Shown: in pieces, positions 14,071-20,942 of the stretch
Numbering within the stretch: position 1 is the first letter of the stretch
Layout of the letters: each line of letters starts with the position of its first letter
Source: a virus
Reading direction: 5' to 3' (one strand)
Virus record (IMG/VR): IMGVR_UViG_3300006844_000015
Span: 1-51,698 of that record
Length of the DNA: 51,698 nt
Notes under the pieces: model-generated
The model's input: the letters and a program-made list of their open reading frames with translations, nothing else
The model's database searches: none
What the model was told of the DNA's origin: nothing
Position numbers and translations under genes: made by a program

Positions 14071-14100
14071 TTGACAACCCATCACGGTCAGGGGTAGGGT
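14071..14100 (+). promoter_or_regulatory. Conserved phage promoter, copy 3
   Basis: TTGACA (14071-14076), an 18-base spacer starting ACCCATCACGGT, and TAGGGT (14095-14100), then a leader ending AGGGCAGGCATC before ATG 14143. Confidence 0.75.
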
Positions 14101-14142
14101 TTGGGTTGTCAGCACGGGGCATGACGGAGAAGGGCAGGCATC

Positions 14143-14373
14143 ATGAGCCAGATTGAGCCAGGTCAGAGCGAGGAAAGCTTTGCCGCCCTGGGCGCGTGGG
14201 AGCGTGCGGTGAATGTTACCGGTGAGGCGCGGTCCGTTCGTATTGGCATTGAGGTCCAAATGAGCAGGCTCCGGCGTGAACTACAGGCAGCACGCACAGA
14301 GGAGAAACGACTTCAGCGCGTCGAGGATGCGGCACTGCGGACGTACGAAGCCACGCCGTGGGCTCGCCCCTGA
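14143..14373 (+). CDS. Small coiled-coil protein
   Basis: 76 residues. Residues about 38-70 (SRLRRELQAARTEEKRLQRV) form a charged helix with heptad-like spacing. No known family. It has its own conserved promoter and GGGCAG leader, and a hairpin at 14402-14430 closes the unit, so it is probably expressed separately from the terminase. Confidence 0.65.
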   Translation: MSQIEPGQSEESFAALGAWERAVNVTGEARSVRIGIEVQMSRLRRELQAARTEEKRLQRVEDAALRTYEATPWARP

Positions 14374-14401
14374 CTGCATCCCGGCCGACCACTCCAGAAA
14401 A

Positions 14402-14430
14402 GCGCCCCTCACGCTCGACGTGAGGGGCGC
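14402..14430 (+). terminator. Hairpin between small gene and terminase
   Basis: GCGCCCCTCACG (14402-14413) pairs with 14419-14430 around a 5-base loop. There is no T-run; the TerL start is 14 bases downstream. Confidence 0.5.
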
Positions 14431-14444
14431 CGTAGTATCCGGCC

Positions 14445-15896
14445 ATGGTCGTGCTCATGGACGAGGTAGCCGAACAAGTCCGGCGCCGTATGCTGGCGCT
14501 GGCCTCCCCGGCCGACCTGGCCAGCGTCTGCGACCCGTCCTACGTCCAGCGCGATCACCTCGTGCTGATCAGCGACGAAATCGCCTCTGCCGCCCCTGGT
14601 GACCGTCTGGCCATCTCGACCCCCCCGCAGGTTGGCAAGTCCGTCACGGCCGTCCAGTGGGCGGCGTTCTGGCGTCTGGTGCGCAATCCAGGTGCGCGCC
14701 TGGTCATTGCCTCCTATGCCCAGTGGTTGGCGTCAGCGTCGGGCCGGCGCGTGCGTGACCTCGTTGCCGAGCACGGCCCGGCGCTGGGGGTGTTTCTCTC
14801 GCCCACGCGCCAGGCCGCCGAGGACTGGGAGACCACCGCGGGCGGCGGCGTGCGCTCGGTGGGCATCTCCACTGGCCTGACGGGTAAGCCCGCCGATGCC
14901 CTGTTCATTGACGACCCACACAAGGACCGTGCCGAGGCTGACAGCCGGGTCTATCGCGAACGCGTCTGGGAATGGTGGACGTCGGTCGCCCTGTCTCGTC
15001 TGGCCCCTGGCGCGCCGGTCGTGCTCGTCATGACGCGCTGGCACCCCGAGGACCTGTGGGGCAAGGTGCTGGCGCACGAGCCCCAGCGCTGGCGCCAGCT
15101 GGTCATGCCGGCCATTGCGCGCGCCGCTGACGATCCCCTGCGGCGCGCGGTCGGTGCGCCGCTGCCACACCCCCGCCTTGATCCCGCCAACGCCGCAGCG
15201 CTCCTGGAGCACTGGCGCGCCGTACAGCGCTCGGCAGGTGTGCGCACCTGGGGCTCGCTGTACCAGGCCGAACCGACGCCGGGCGGCACAGCGTTGCTGG
15301 CGGAGGGGCTCGTGGTTGAGCGTCGCTGCCTGCCGCCGCTGTGCACCCCCGTGCCAGCCTCGCGCGTGGCCGTGGCGGTCGACCCATCCGGCGGTGGGCG
15401 CGACCTCGCGGGGATCATCGGCGGGCACCTGGGCACCGATGGCCGCCTGGCATTCACCCACGATCGGAGCCTGAACGGATCCTCGGAACAGTGGTCGCGT
15501 GCGGCGTGCCTGCTGGCCTACGAGATGGGCGCGGATTCCATCGTGGCAGAGCGCAACTACGGCGGAGACATGGTCCGCCTCACCCTGCGCACTGCGTGGG
15601 CGGCGCTCGAGGCCGAGGGTCAGGTGGACGGGCTCCCGCCGGCCGTGACCACGGTGCATGCCCGGCGCGGGAAGGCGCTGCGGGCGGAGCCCGTGGCGCA
15701 GCAATGGATGGAGAATCGCTGCTACACCGGCGCGTACCTGCCCGACCTGGAGAGCGAGTGGTGCACCTGGCACCCGGAGGCGGGCTACTCGCCGGGCCGC
15801 CTGGACGCCAGCGTGTATCTCGCCTATCACCTGCTGCCGACGCCTGGTGCGTCGAATGCGGTCATTCAATCGGCGGGCGCGGTGCGTCTACGGTAG
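14445..15896 (+). CDS. terL: Terminase large subunit
   Basis: 483 residues. The N-terminal ATPase has a Walker A-like STPPQVGKS near residue 60 and a Walker B ALFIDDPHKD near residue 150. VVLVMTRWHPEDLW matches the coupling motif of phage terminases. The C-terminal nuclease starts with VAVDPSGGGRDLAGIIGG (first catalytic Asp), with SIVAERNYGGD further on. It drives ATP-dependent DNA packaging through the portal and cuts the genome. ATG 14445 is used; the in-frame ATG 14457 is possible. Its end overlaps a convergent minus-strand gene by 31 bases. Confidence 0.95.
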   Translation: MVVLMDEVAEQVRRRMLALASPADLASVCDPSYVQRDHLVLISDEIASAAPGDRLAISTPPQVGKSVTAVQWAAFWRLVRNPGARLVIASYAQWLASASGRRVRDLVAEHGPALGVFLSPTRQAAEDWETTAGGGVRSVGISTGLTGKPADALFIDDPHKDRAEADSRVYRERVWEWWTSVALSRLAPGAPVVLVMTRWHPEDLWGKVLAHEPQRWRQLVMPAIARAADDPLRRAVGAPLPHPRLDPANAAALLEHWRAVQRSAGVRTWGSLYQAEPTPGGTALLAEGLVVERRCLPPLCTPVPASRVAVAVDPSGGGRDLAGIIGGHLGTDGRLAFTHDRSLNGSSEQWSRAACLLAYEMGADSIVAERNYGGDMVRLTLRTAWAALEAEGQVDGLPPAVTTVHARRGKALRAEPVAQQWMENRCYTGAYLPDLESEWCTWHPEAGYSPGRLDASVYLAYHLLPTPGASNAVIQSAGAVRLR

Positions 15897-16147
15897 TCGC
15901 GGTCTGCGGTGTGTCCGACATGCCAGTGTGGATACCCTGTCTTGCCTAGTCGATAGTCGTCATTCCACCAGCATGGATAGGGCAACTTGATTTCGGCCGC
16001 CCTAGGGTGAAGTGATTCGGCACGTTCACGCCATTTGGCGTTAAGGTCCATAGCATGAGCGAGGGCCGCCGCCCGAGTTAGATGCTTAATCTTTCTCTTA
16101 TGACCGTATTTGTATGCACGGTATGGGTGATCTTTCTTTAGCGCCAC
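15866..16147 (-). CDS. Hypothetical basic protein
   Basis: About 93 residues from GTG 16147. The first 35 residues are very basic (KKDHPYRAYKYGHKRKIKHL); then a helical segment (AAALAHAMDLNAKW) and an aromatic end (YPCWWNDDYRLG). The ATG at 16180 is less likely because its extra codons read the end of the upstream gene in another frame. It is last in a minus-strand operon and converges on terL. Unknown function. Confidence 0.55.
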   Translation of the reverse strand: MALKKDHPYRAYKYGHKRKIKHLTRAAALAHAMDLNAKWRERAESLHPRAAEIKLPYPCWWNDDYRLGKTGYPHWHVGHTADRDYRRRTAPAD

Positions 16148-16362
16148 GGGTCGTACCGGTCCCATCGGTTTGGGCGACATAGATAAATGCTTGCCTTATC
16201 CATGGCCTCTTGCCATGTCAGACCAAATTCCCCGAATTCCCTATTCCCAGATATGACGCCCCATCCTCCCTGGTACCTTGAGACCTTGCACCTGTCGGGC
16301 CTGATTAGGGCTGGCAATTTGCGAATACACGTACGGCAGTCGCAGGGATAGCGGCTCGTCAT
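16138..16362 (-). CDS. Duplicated small protein, copy B
   Basis: 74 residues. The C-terminal 45 residues repeat those of the upstream gene: GWGVISGNREFGEFGLTWQE and CRPNRWDRYDPWR. The N-terminus keeps Cys residues (CDCRTC). The ATG overlaps the upstream stop as ATGA. The two form a recent tandem duplication with different N-termini. Unknown function. Confidence 0.7.
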   Translation of the reverse strand: MTSRYPCDCRTCIRKLPALIRPDRCKVSRYQGGWGVISGNREFGEFGLTWQEAMDKASIYLCRPNRWDRYDPWR

Positions 16363-16655
16363 CGCCACGGGTCGTACCGGTCGTAGCCGTTGGGGCGGCA
16401 GAGGTACGCGCTGGCTGCATCCATGGCCTGTTGCCATGTCAGGCCGAAGGCGCTGAATTCCCGGTCGCCCGAGATGACACCCCAGCCCATGCCGTACTTT
16501 GAGATGTCGCACTTGACGGGGTATTCACAGTCGTGGAGGCGTGCCTCACCCATGCAACCATCGGATGATGACGCGTCGAAGTCCCGACAGCAGTCCTCGC
16601 AGTACGCTTCGTATTCGTTACGCTCTTCGTTCCACCATGTCTCGGTGAGTTTCAT
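16359..16655 (-). CDS. Duplicated small protein, copy A
   Basis: 98 residues. The N-terminal half is Cys-rich (YCEDCCRDFD, then GCMGEARLHDC), a probable zinc site. The C-terminal half (GWGVISGDREFSAFGLTWQQ, then CRPNGYDRYDPWR) is shared with the gene just downstream. It overlaps the upstream gene by four bases. No function is recognised. Confidence 0.7.
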   Translation of the reverse strand: MKLTETWWNEERNEYEAYCEDCCRDFDASSSDGCMGEARLHDCEYPVKCDISKYGMGWGVISGDREFSAFGLTWQQAMDAASAYLCRPNGYDRYDPWR

Positions 16656-16933
16656 TGGCTGACCTTCGGGGCCAGGGCGGTTACCAGCTGCCCCAGAATC
16701 GGGACAAGGTCCGCGAAGTCGAATTGATCCTGGGCGACCAGGTCGGGGACTTCGCCCAGCTCGGGGGCGTGCTCGTAGCAGCTGGTTACAATCAGCCGGG
16801 CTATCTCCGCCCCGAGTCCCTCACAGTGATTGCCGGGCTCCCCAGGCTTGCACATTTCGATACTGCCGATACTGGTATAGATGCTGAACAGGGGACCGTA
16901 GCAGCTGTCGACGGTGAACCGGGGGGCGCTCAT
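16652..16933 (-). CDS. Hypothetical protein
   Basis: 93 residues from ATG 16933, which overlaps the TGA of the Cys-rich mini-gene as ATGA. It contains scattered Cys (DSCYGP, MCKPGEPGNHCEG, SCYEHA) and a helical C-terminus (DFADLVPILGQLVTALAP). The earlier in-frame start at 16963 lies within the mini-gene and is not used. Unknown function. Confidence 0.65.
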   Translation of the reverse strand: MSAPRFTVDSCYGPLFSIYTSIGSIEMCKPGEPGNHCEGLGAEIARLIVTSCYEHAPELGEVPDLVAQDQFDFADLVPILGQLVTALAPKVSQ

Positions 16934-16995
16934 CCGTGCGGGCATTTTCCGCACCGGGAGCATTCGCCGCAGATGTCACAGGGGTCACAATTCAT
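16930..16995 (-). CDS. 21-residue peptide with six Cys in CxxC spacing
   Basis: Frame MNCDPCDICGECSRCGKCPHG, with Cys at residues 3, 6, 9, 12, 15 and 18. Its TGA overlaps the next ATG as ATGA, and its ATG lies exactly where the promoter at 17031-17002 should start transcription, so it may be read leaderless. Perfect three-residue spacing suggests metal or Fe-S binding. It could instead be a regulatory leader peptide. Confidence 0.5.
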   Translation of the reverse strand: MNCDPCDICGECSRCGKCPHG

Positions 16996-17001
16996 CCCTC
17001 G

Positions 17002-17031
17002 ACAATACGTCGCGGTTGGACGCCGTGTCAA
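17002..17031 (-). promoter_or_regulatory. Promoter of minus-strand accessory operon
   Basis: On the minus strand, TTGACA (17031-17026), an 18-base spacer and TATTGT (17007-17002). Six bases separate the -10 box from ATG 16995, the same spacing as at 3499-3506. Confidence 0.65.
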
Positions 17032-17044
17032 CCAGCTGGGCAGC

Positions 17045-17074
17045 TTGACTACCCATCGAGGTTGTGGGACGCTC
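17045..17074 (+). promoter_or_regulatory. Weak copy of conserved promoter motif
   Basis: TTGACTACCCATCGAGGT matches the -35 box and spacer of the conserved promoters, but the -10 position (ACGCTC) is poor and no plus-strand gene follows closely. It could be a regulator site divergent from the promoter at 17002-17031. Confidence 0.35.
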
Positions 17075-17079
17075 GGGGC

Positions 17080-17418
17080 TCAGTGCCAGATGGCCGTGGC
17101 CAGTACGGTGCCGGCGCCGACGAGCAGGGTCGCAGCAATGCCGAGGAGGGCGAGGATGGTGGTTCCGATGCGTTCCCGCCAGCGCTCCAGCGTGCTGAGC
17201 CGTGAGCTGTGTGCCTCTACGTGGACGTCGTGCACCTCACGCAGCACGCGCTCACTCAACTCTGTGCGTAGACGGGAAAGGCTTTCGTGCATCTCTGCAC
17301 GGATGCCGGCCATGGCCGCCACCGTCGCGTCACCGCTGGCCCGCACTTCGCCGGACAGGCGGTCCAGGCGCCACGAGAGGTGCGCCAGCGATGGCTCCTC
17401 GTGTGGCGCGGTGGTCAT
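17080..17418 (-). CDS. Tail-anchored membrane protein with coiled coil
   Basis: 112 residues from ATG 17418 (GGTGAGG before it). Residues about 15-85 are a long charged helix (LSWRLDRLSGEVRASGD, HESLSRLRTELSERVLREV). The last 25 residues (TTILALLGIAATLLVGAGTV) are one membrane segment. The layout resembles small phage membrane proteins near lysis or superinfection genes. A holin-like role is possible, but the gene lies far from the lysis cassette. Confidence 0.65.
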   Translation of the reverse strand: MTTAPHEEPSLAHLSWRLDRLSGEVRASGDATVAAMAGIRAEMHESLSRLRTELSERVLREVHDVHVEAHSSRLSTLERWRERIGTTILALLGIAATLLVGAGTVLATAIWH

Positions 17419-17514
17419 GAGCCTCACCGTACCGGTACGTCAACCCTGCGCAACGGTACTGACGGTATGTCTGACCTGGCACCTTGCTGCCACTATCCGT
17501 GAGGAGGCTCACTC

Positions 17515-17790
17515 GTGAGCGAGACGGAGTCCACCCCGCGGCCCGCGGCAGAGCCACGCCCCGAGGGAATCACCGCCACCGAGGCAGCCGCGCTCATGGG
17601 CGGAGTCTCGCCGGTGACGGCGCGGGAGAATCTCCGACGCTGGGGCGTCAGGCCGATTGCCGTAGCGAAGGTCACGCGCGGTTGGGAAAATCTATTCGAT
17701 TTGGAGGCCGTAAAGTGGGCAGTGGCAAATCGGCCCGGCCGTGGCCGGTGGCGAGCGAGGAAGACGGCGACGAATTCCCCGTCAGAGTAA
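17515..17790 (+). CDS. Helix-turn-helix DNA-binding protein
   Basis: 91 residues. TATEAAALMGGVSPVTAREN followed by LRRWGV looks like a MerR/excisionase-type winged helix-turn-helix; the C-terminus is basic. AGGAGG precedes the GTG start. It opens the plus-strand accessory block upstream of the portal gene. An excisionase role is unlikely without an integrase, so a transcription or packaging factor is more plausible. Confidence 0.65.
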   Translation: MSETESTPRPAAEPRPEGITATEAAALMGGVSPVTARENLRRWGVRPIAVAKVTRGWENLFDLEAVKWAVANRPGRGRWRARKTATNSPSE

Positions 17791-18062
17791 AGATACATGC
17801 GAGTGCGATGGAGGCACCCAGCGCCCGCAGGATGGGGTTTGCCAGCCCCTGGCACGGCGCCGACCCTCACTTTTCCTGGGGGCCGGACACGCTTTCGCCC
17901 TGGCCTCCGGCGCCTGACCACACGGGAAGGCTTAAGCGTGCGGGGCTGGCGAGGGATGTCTACGGCGGCGACATTCGCGCTGCCTCCGCGCGATTCCTTC
18001 TCCATGATAGTCAGCCTTTCGCACTTCCCACGACCGGCCCCCTCTATGCGGGGCTGTCGTGA
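17715..18062 (+). CDS. WP protein 19
   Basis: 115 residues from GTG 17715, preceded by TGGAGG at good spacing although it overlaps the upstream gene by 76 bases; ATG 17809 is a fallback. The motif is DTLSPWPPA (W63), with another WP at residue 10. The stop overlaps the next start as GTGA. It is one of two family members isolated from the main arrays, upstream of the portal gene. Confidence 0.6.
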   Translation: MGSGKSARPWPVASEEDGDEFPVRVKIHASAMEAPSARRMGFASPWHGADPHFSWGPDTLSPWPPAPDHTGRLKRAGLARDVYGGDIRAASARFLLHDSQPFALPTTGPLYAGLS

Positions 18063-18376
18063 GCCTAGACCTCTGGCTCAAGGGCCGACGCATGATGGTC
18101 AACGGCATTAGCTTTTCCGAGCCAGTGCGGCGAATGTACGTTCATCACTCCGTCGTGATGCCCGAGCTCCTCTGGGAGGAGCGGAACCTAATCCCCGTCC
18201 TGCCCTACGTCCACACCTGGCCGGCGTATCAGGTCATGACGCCTGACGGTCGGGTGCGTTATCTTTCGTTGCGGAAAGTCCCGGGCATTCACGCCACTGC
18301 GCTTTATGTTCGGTTCGAGCAGGATTCCCCGTTCCGCCTTCCTCGCATCCGTCGACTCTCCTGGGAGTATGCATGA
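18059..18376 (+). CDS. WP protein 20
   Basis: 105 residues with motif LPYVHTWPA (W54). Basic N-terminus, with a C-terminus containing LYVRFEQDSPFRLP. The GTG start is in a GTGA overlap with WP 19, and its stop overlaps the ATG of the membrane protein. Third family locus in the genome. Confidence 0.65.
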   Translation: MSLDLWLKGRRMMVNGISFSEPVRRMYVHHSVVMPELLWEERNLIPVLPYVHTWPAYQVMTPDGRVRYLSLRKVPGIHATALYVRFEQDSPFRLPRIRRLSWEYA

Positions 18377-18729
18377 CAGACTTTCAACTCTCGGCCGTGT
18401 GCGTCCTCGTGGGCATCCTGGCTAGCGTGCGCATCACGCAGGCCATCGCCCACGATGACATCGGGACACCGATTCGTATCTGGCTTCTCCGCGCGATTAA
18501 GCGTCGGACGAAGCGCGCCGTAAACCCCTGGCCTGAGTGGGTGGAAAACGGTCCGCACTGCCCCTGGTGCGTAGGCTTCTGGGTGAGCCTGGCCATGTGC
18601 CTCGTGGCGCTGGTCAGCGTCGGGTCAATCTATAACCCGGGCGACCGCTTCCCGGCTGGCGTCTACCTCGTACTCTTCACCCCGTGGGCCGTGGCCTGGA
18701 TAGTCTCGTATCTGGCTTCGAGAGAGTAG
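18373..18729 (+). CDS. DUF1360-like membrane protein
   Basis: 118 residues with an N-terminal hydrophobic helix (LSAVCVLVGILASV), a basic middle, CPWCVGFWVSLAMCLVALVS, and a final membrane helix (VYLVLFTPWAVAWIVSYLA). The CPWCxxFW signature matches DUF1360-type phage membrane proteins as I know them. Function unknown. The ATG overlaps the WP 20 stop. Confidence 0.7.
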   Translation: MTDFQLSAVCVLVGILASVRITQAIAHDDIGTPIRIWLLRAIKRRTKRAVNPWPEWVENGPHCPWCVGFWVSLAMCLVALVSVGSIYNPGDRFPAGVYLVLFTPWAVAWIVSYLASRE

Positions 18730-18736
18730 GCGCATC

Positions 18737-18820
18737 ATGCCGGACTGGCTGGAATTCATCCTCGTTGCGGTCGGCGTCTTTACGGTTTCCATGATCTGCC
18801 AATGGTGGATTGACAACTAG
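18737..18820 (+). CDS. 27-residue single-span membrane peptide
   Basis: MPDWLEFILVAVGVFTVSMI followed by CQWWIDN: one hydrophobic helix with an aromatic end. The ATG is seven bases after the previous stop and four bases precede AGGAGG of the next gene. Position and hydrophobicity support translation, but no strong ribosome site is visible. Confidence 0.45.
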   Translation: MPDWLEFILVAVGVFTVSMICQWWIDN

Positions 18821-18830
18821 GAGGATGAAA

Positions 18831-19016
18831 GTGAAGTTGCTTGAGTGTCCGCATTGCAAGGTGCCGCTCACCGGCGCGCTCTGGGACTACGGGGCGGACC
18901 GGGTGGTCGTGCACCCGTGCGATCACGCCTTTGATCTTGAGGCCGCCGACGCCGATGGCTTGTCAATGCCAAGCCTGGACAGCTTGGAGCTGGCGAAAGA
19001 ACCGGACGCATCCTAG
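18831..19016 (+). CDS. Small zinc-ribbon protein
   Basis: 61 residues from GTG 18831, six bases after AGGAGG; ATG 18825 would touch the ribosome site. CPHCKVPLTG and HPCDHAFDL suggest a zinc ribbon (C, C, C, H). Acidic C-terminus. No family is recognised. It is the last gene before the head operon. Confidence 0.6.
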   Translation: MKLLECPHCKVPLTGALWDYGADRVVVHPCDHAFDLEAADADGLSMPSLDSLELAKEPDAS

Positions 19017-19021
19017 GCGGA

Positions 19022-19080
19022 AACGCCCCCCCGCGCTACACTCCGCCTCAACTGGCAGGGTCACGGCGTAGGGGGGCGTT
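19022..19080 (+). terminator. Long-loop hairpin upstream of portal gene
   Basis: AACGCCCCCC (19022-19031) pairs with GGGGGGCGTT (19071-19080) across a 39-base loop, followed by CTTCG. The descending arm also supplies the G-rich ribosome site for the TTG start at 19086, so folding could limit portal translation (inference). Confidence 0.45.
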
Positions 19081-19085
19081 CTTCG

Positions 19086-20942
19086 TTGGTACGTAACCTC
19101 TGGCCGCGGCGCGCGGCCGGCGCACCGGCAGGACTCACCGCTGCCGCCGCAATCGTGAGCGTGCCCAAGCTCAAGGCGGGCGGCGGCTCCTCGCGCGCCG
19201 GAGGCTCGGGGTCGGAAGGCTGGCGTTACCTGCGCCGCACGGGCGAGCTGGGCGACCTTGTGCGCTGGCGCGCACAGAGCCTCTCGCGCTGTCCGCTGGA
19301 GCTGTATCGGCAGAGTGCCGACGATGATGCCGAGGACGAACCGGTCACCGAGGGTCCCCTCTACGAAGCGGTGCGGGACATGTGGCCCACCGACTCCGAC
19401 CAGGCCGCCATGCTGGCGCGCTGGTCAGTGCTGCGTGACGTCCCCGGAGAGGGGTGGCTGGTCGGCTACCCAGACAAGGAAGCGCCCGGCGGCGTCACCT
19501 ATACGTTGGCCTCAACTGCCGAAATCGACACCGCGGGAAAGCTGCCGATACTCAGGACGATGGACGTAGAGGTACCTCTGAAAGAGGATTCCTTTGTCGC
19601 CCGCGTCTGGAATCCGGACCCCGAGGTAAGCTCGCGCGCCTTCTCTCCGACCATTCCCCTCCTTCCCGTCCTCAAGGAAATGGAGGAGTTGGAGAAATAC
19701 ATCTTTGCCAGGATCGATTCCCGACTTGCCGGTAACGGCATTCTGTTCCTTCCGCAGGAATTCTCTCTGCCGAAGGCGACGACGGACGGCCTTCATGAAG
19801 ACCCGTACATGGCGTCCCTTATCGAGGGAATGACCACCCCAATTCGGGACCGCTCCGTTGCCTCCGCTGTCGTCCCCCTGGTTTCCCGGGGGCCGGGTGA
19901 GCAGATCAAGAACATTCTTCGGATGCAGTTCGGGGAGACGCTCGACCCGCAGGCCATCCCTCAGCGGGACGCCTGCATTCGTCGTATCGCTCTCGGATTC
20001 GATACGGCCCCGGAGCGCCTGACGGGTATGTCTCAGGGTAGCCATTGGACGGCATGGAAGGTGACCGAGGACGATGTGATTTACCGCATCGTCCCAGCGG
20101 TGGAGAATTTCGGGCACAACATCCGCAAGGTCTTCTTGGGGCCACTGGCCAAGAAGCTCGGAGTAGAAGACTGGCGCTCCTACTACTTCCGGGTCGACCC
20201 GACCGCGCTGCTGTTGCGCCCCGACCGTGGCGAGGACGTCACGCTAGCCTATGACCGCGGCGAGGCGGACGGCGACGCGCTGCGTGAGGCGCGAGGCATC
20301 CCGGACAGCGCGAAGCCGTCTCACGACGAACGCCGTCAGCGAATCCTGATCGAGCTGGCCAAGGCCAGCCCCGAGCTGGCCGCCCCCTTCCTTCACCTGG
20401 CTGGCGTGCTGGACGAGTCCGAGGCACGCGCACTGCTGGCCCTCATGCCCGGCGCTGCGCTGGCCCCGGCGCCGTTGCGCGTGGCTGCCCAGCCCGAGGA
20501 AATTCAGGAGACCACCGAGGACGCGCCGGAGCGCCCCACGACCGCGCCCGTCCCGGACTCCACCCCGCCGGCCCTGGCCGCCAGCATCTCCGTCGCCAGC
20601 GCGCGCGCTCACACCGCCCGCGTCGTGGGCGATCTGGCCGTGCGGCGCGCGCTGGAGATTGCCGGCAAGCGGGCGCTCCCACGCACGCGCGACGCAGCGA
20701 AGTACGCCGACTCGCCTGCGTGGGAGCTGCATACCCGCCACCCCGTGGCGACCGACCAGCTCGACCGTGTGCTGTCCGGAGTCTGGACTTTCCTGGACGG
20801 CACCGCGTCGGCGCCACTGGTGGCCAGCCTCGACCGTTACGTGAGGATGCTGCTGGTCTCCGGCCGCCGGCACGACGCCACGATGCTCGGGCGCGTCGTA
20901 GATTCCGCTCTCGCTGGCGAGCCCGATGGCTCCGCCGCGTAG
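19086..20942 (+). CDS. Portal protein
   Basis: 618 residues from TTG 19086, after GGGGGGCG. Residues 60-130 contain LRRTGELGDLVRWRAQSLSR and PLELYRQSADD, typical of actinophage portals. The middle (RIALGFDTAPERLTGMSQGS, then HWTAWKVTEDD) matches the portal clip/stem region. The C-terminal 150 residues are Ala/Pro-rich. It forms the dodecameric packaging channel and docks the terminase. It overlaps the MuF gene by 17 bases. Confidence 0.9.
   Translation: MVRNLWPRRAAGAPAGLTAAAAIVSVPKLKAGGGSSRAGGSGSEGWRYLRRTGELGDLVRWRAQSLSRCPLELYRQSADDDAEDEPVTEGPLYEAVRDMWPTDSDQAAMLARWSVLRDVPGEGWLVGYPDKEAPGGVTYTLASTAEIDTAGKLPILRTMDVEVPLKEDSFVARVWNPDPEVSSRAFSPTIPLLPVLKEMEELEKYIFARIDSRLAGNGILFLPQEFSLPKATTDGLHEDPYMASLIEGMTTPIRDRSVASAVVPLVSRGPGEQIKNILRMQFGETLDPQAIPQRDACIRRIALGFDTAPERLTGMSQGSHWTAWKVTEDDVIYRIVPAVENFGHNIRKVFLGPLAKKLGVEDWRSYYFRVDPTALLLRPDRGEDVTLAYDRGEADGDALREARGIPDSAKPSHDERRQRILIELAKASPELAAPFLHLAGVLDESEARALLALMPGAALAPAPLRVAAQPEEIQETTEDAPERPTTAPVPDSTPPALAASISVASARAHTARVVGDLAVRRALEIAGKRALPRTRDAAKYADSPAWELHTRHPVATDQLDRVLSGVWTFLDGTASAPLVASLDRYVRMLLVSGRRHDATMLGRVVDSALAGEPDGSAA

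Noticed and set aside
14733-15869. 378-codon minus-strand frame opposite terL
   Set aside because: Low-complexity Arg/Ala/Gly-rich antisense frame over a clear terminase.
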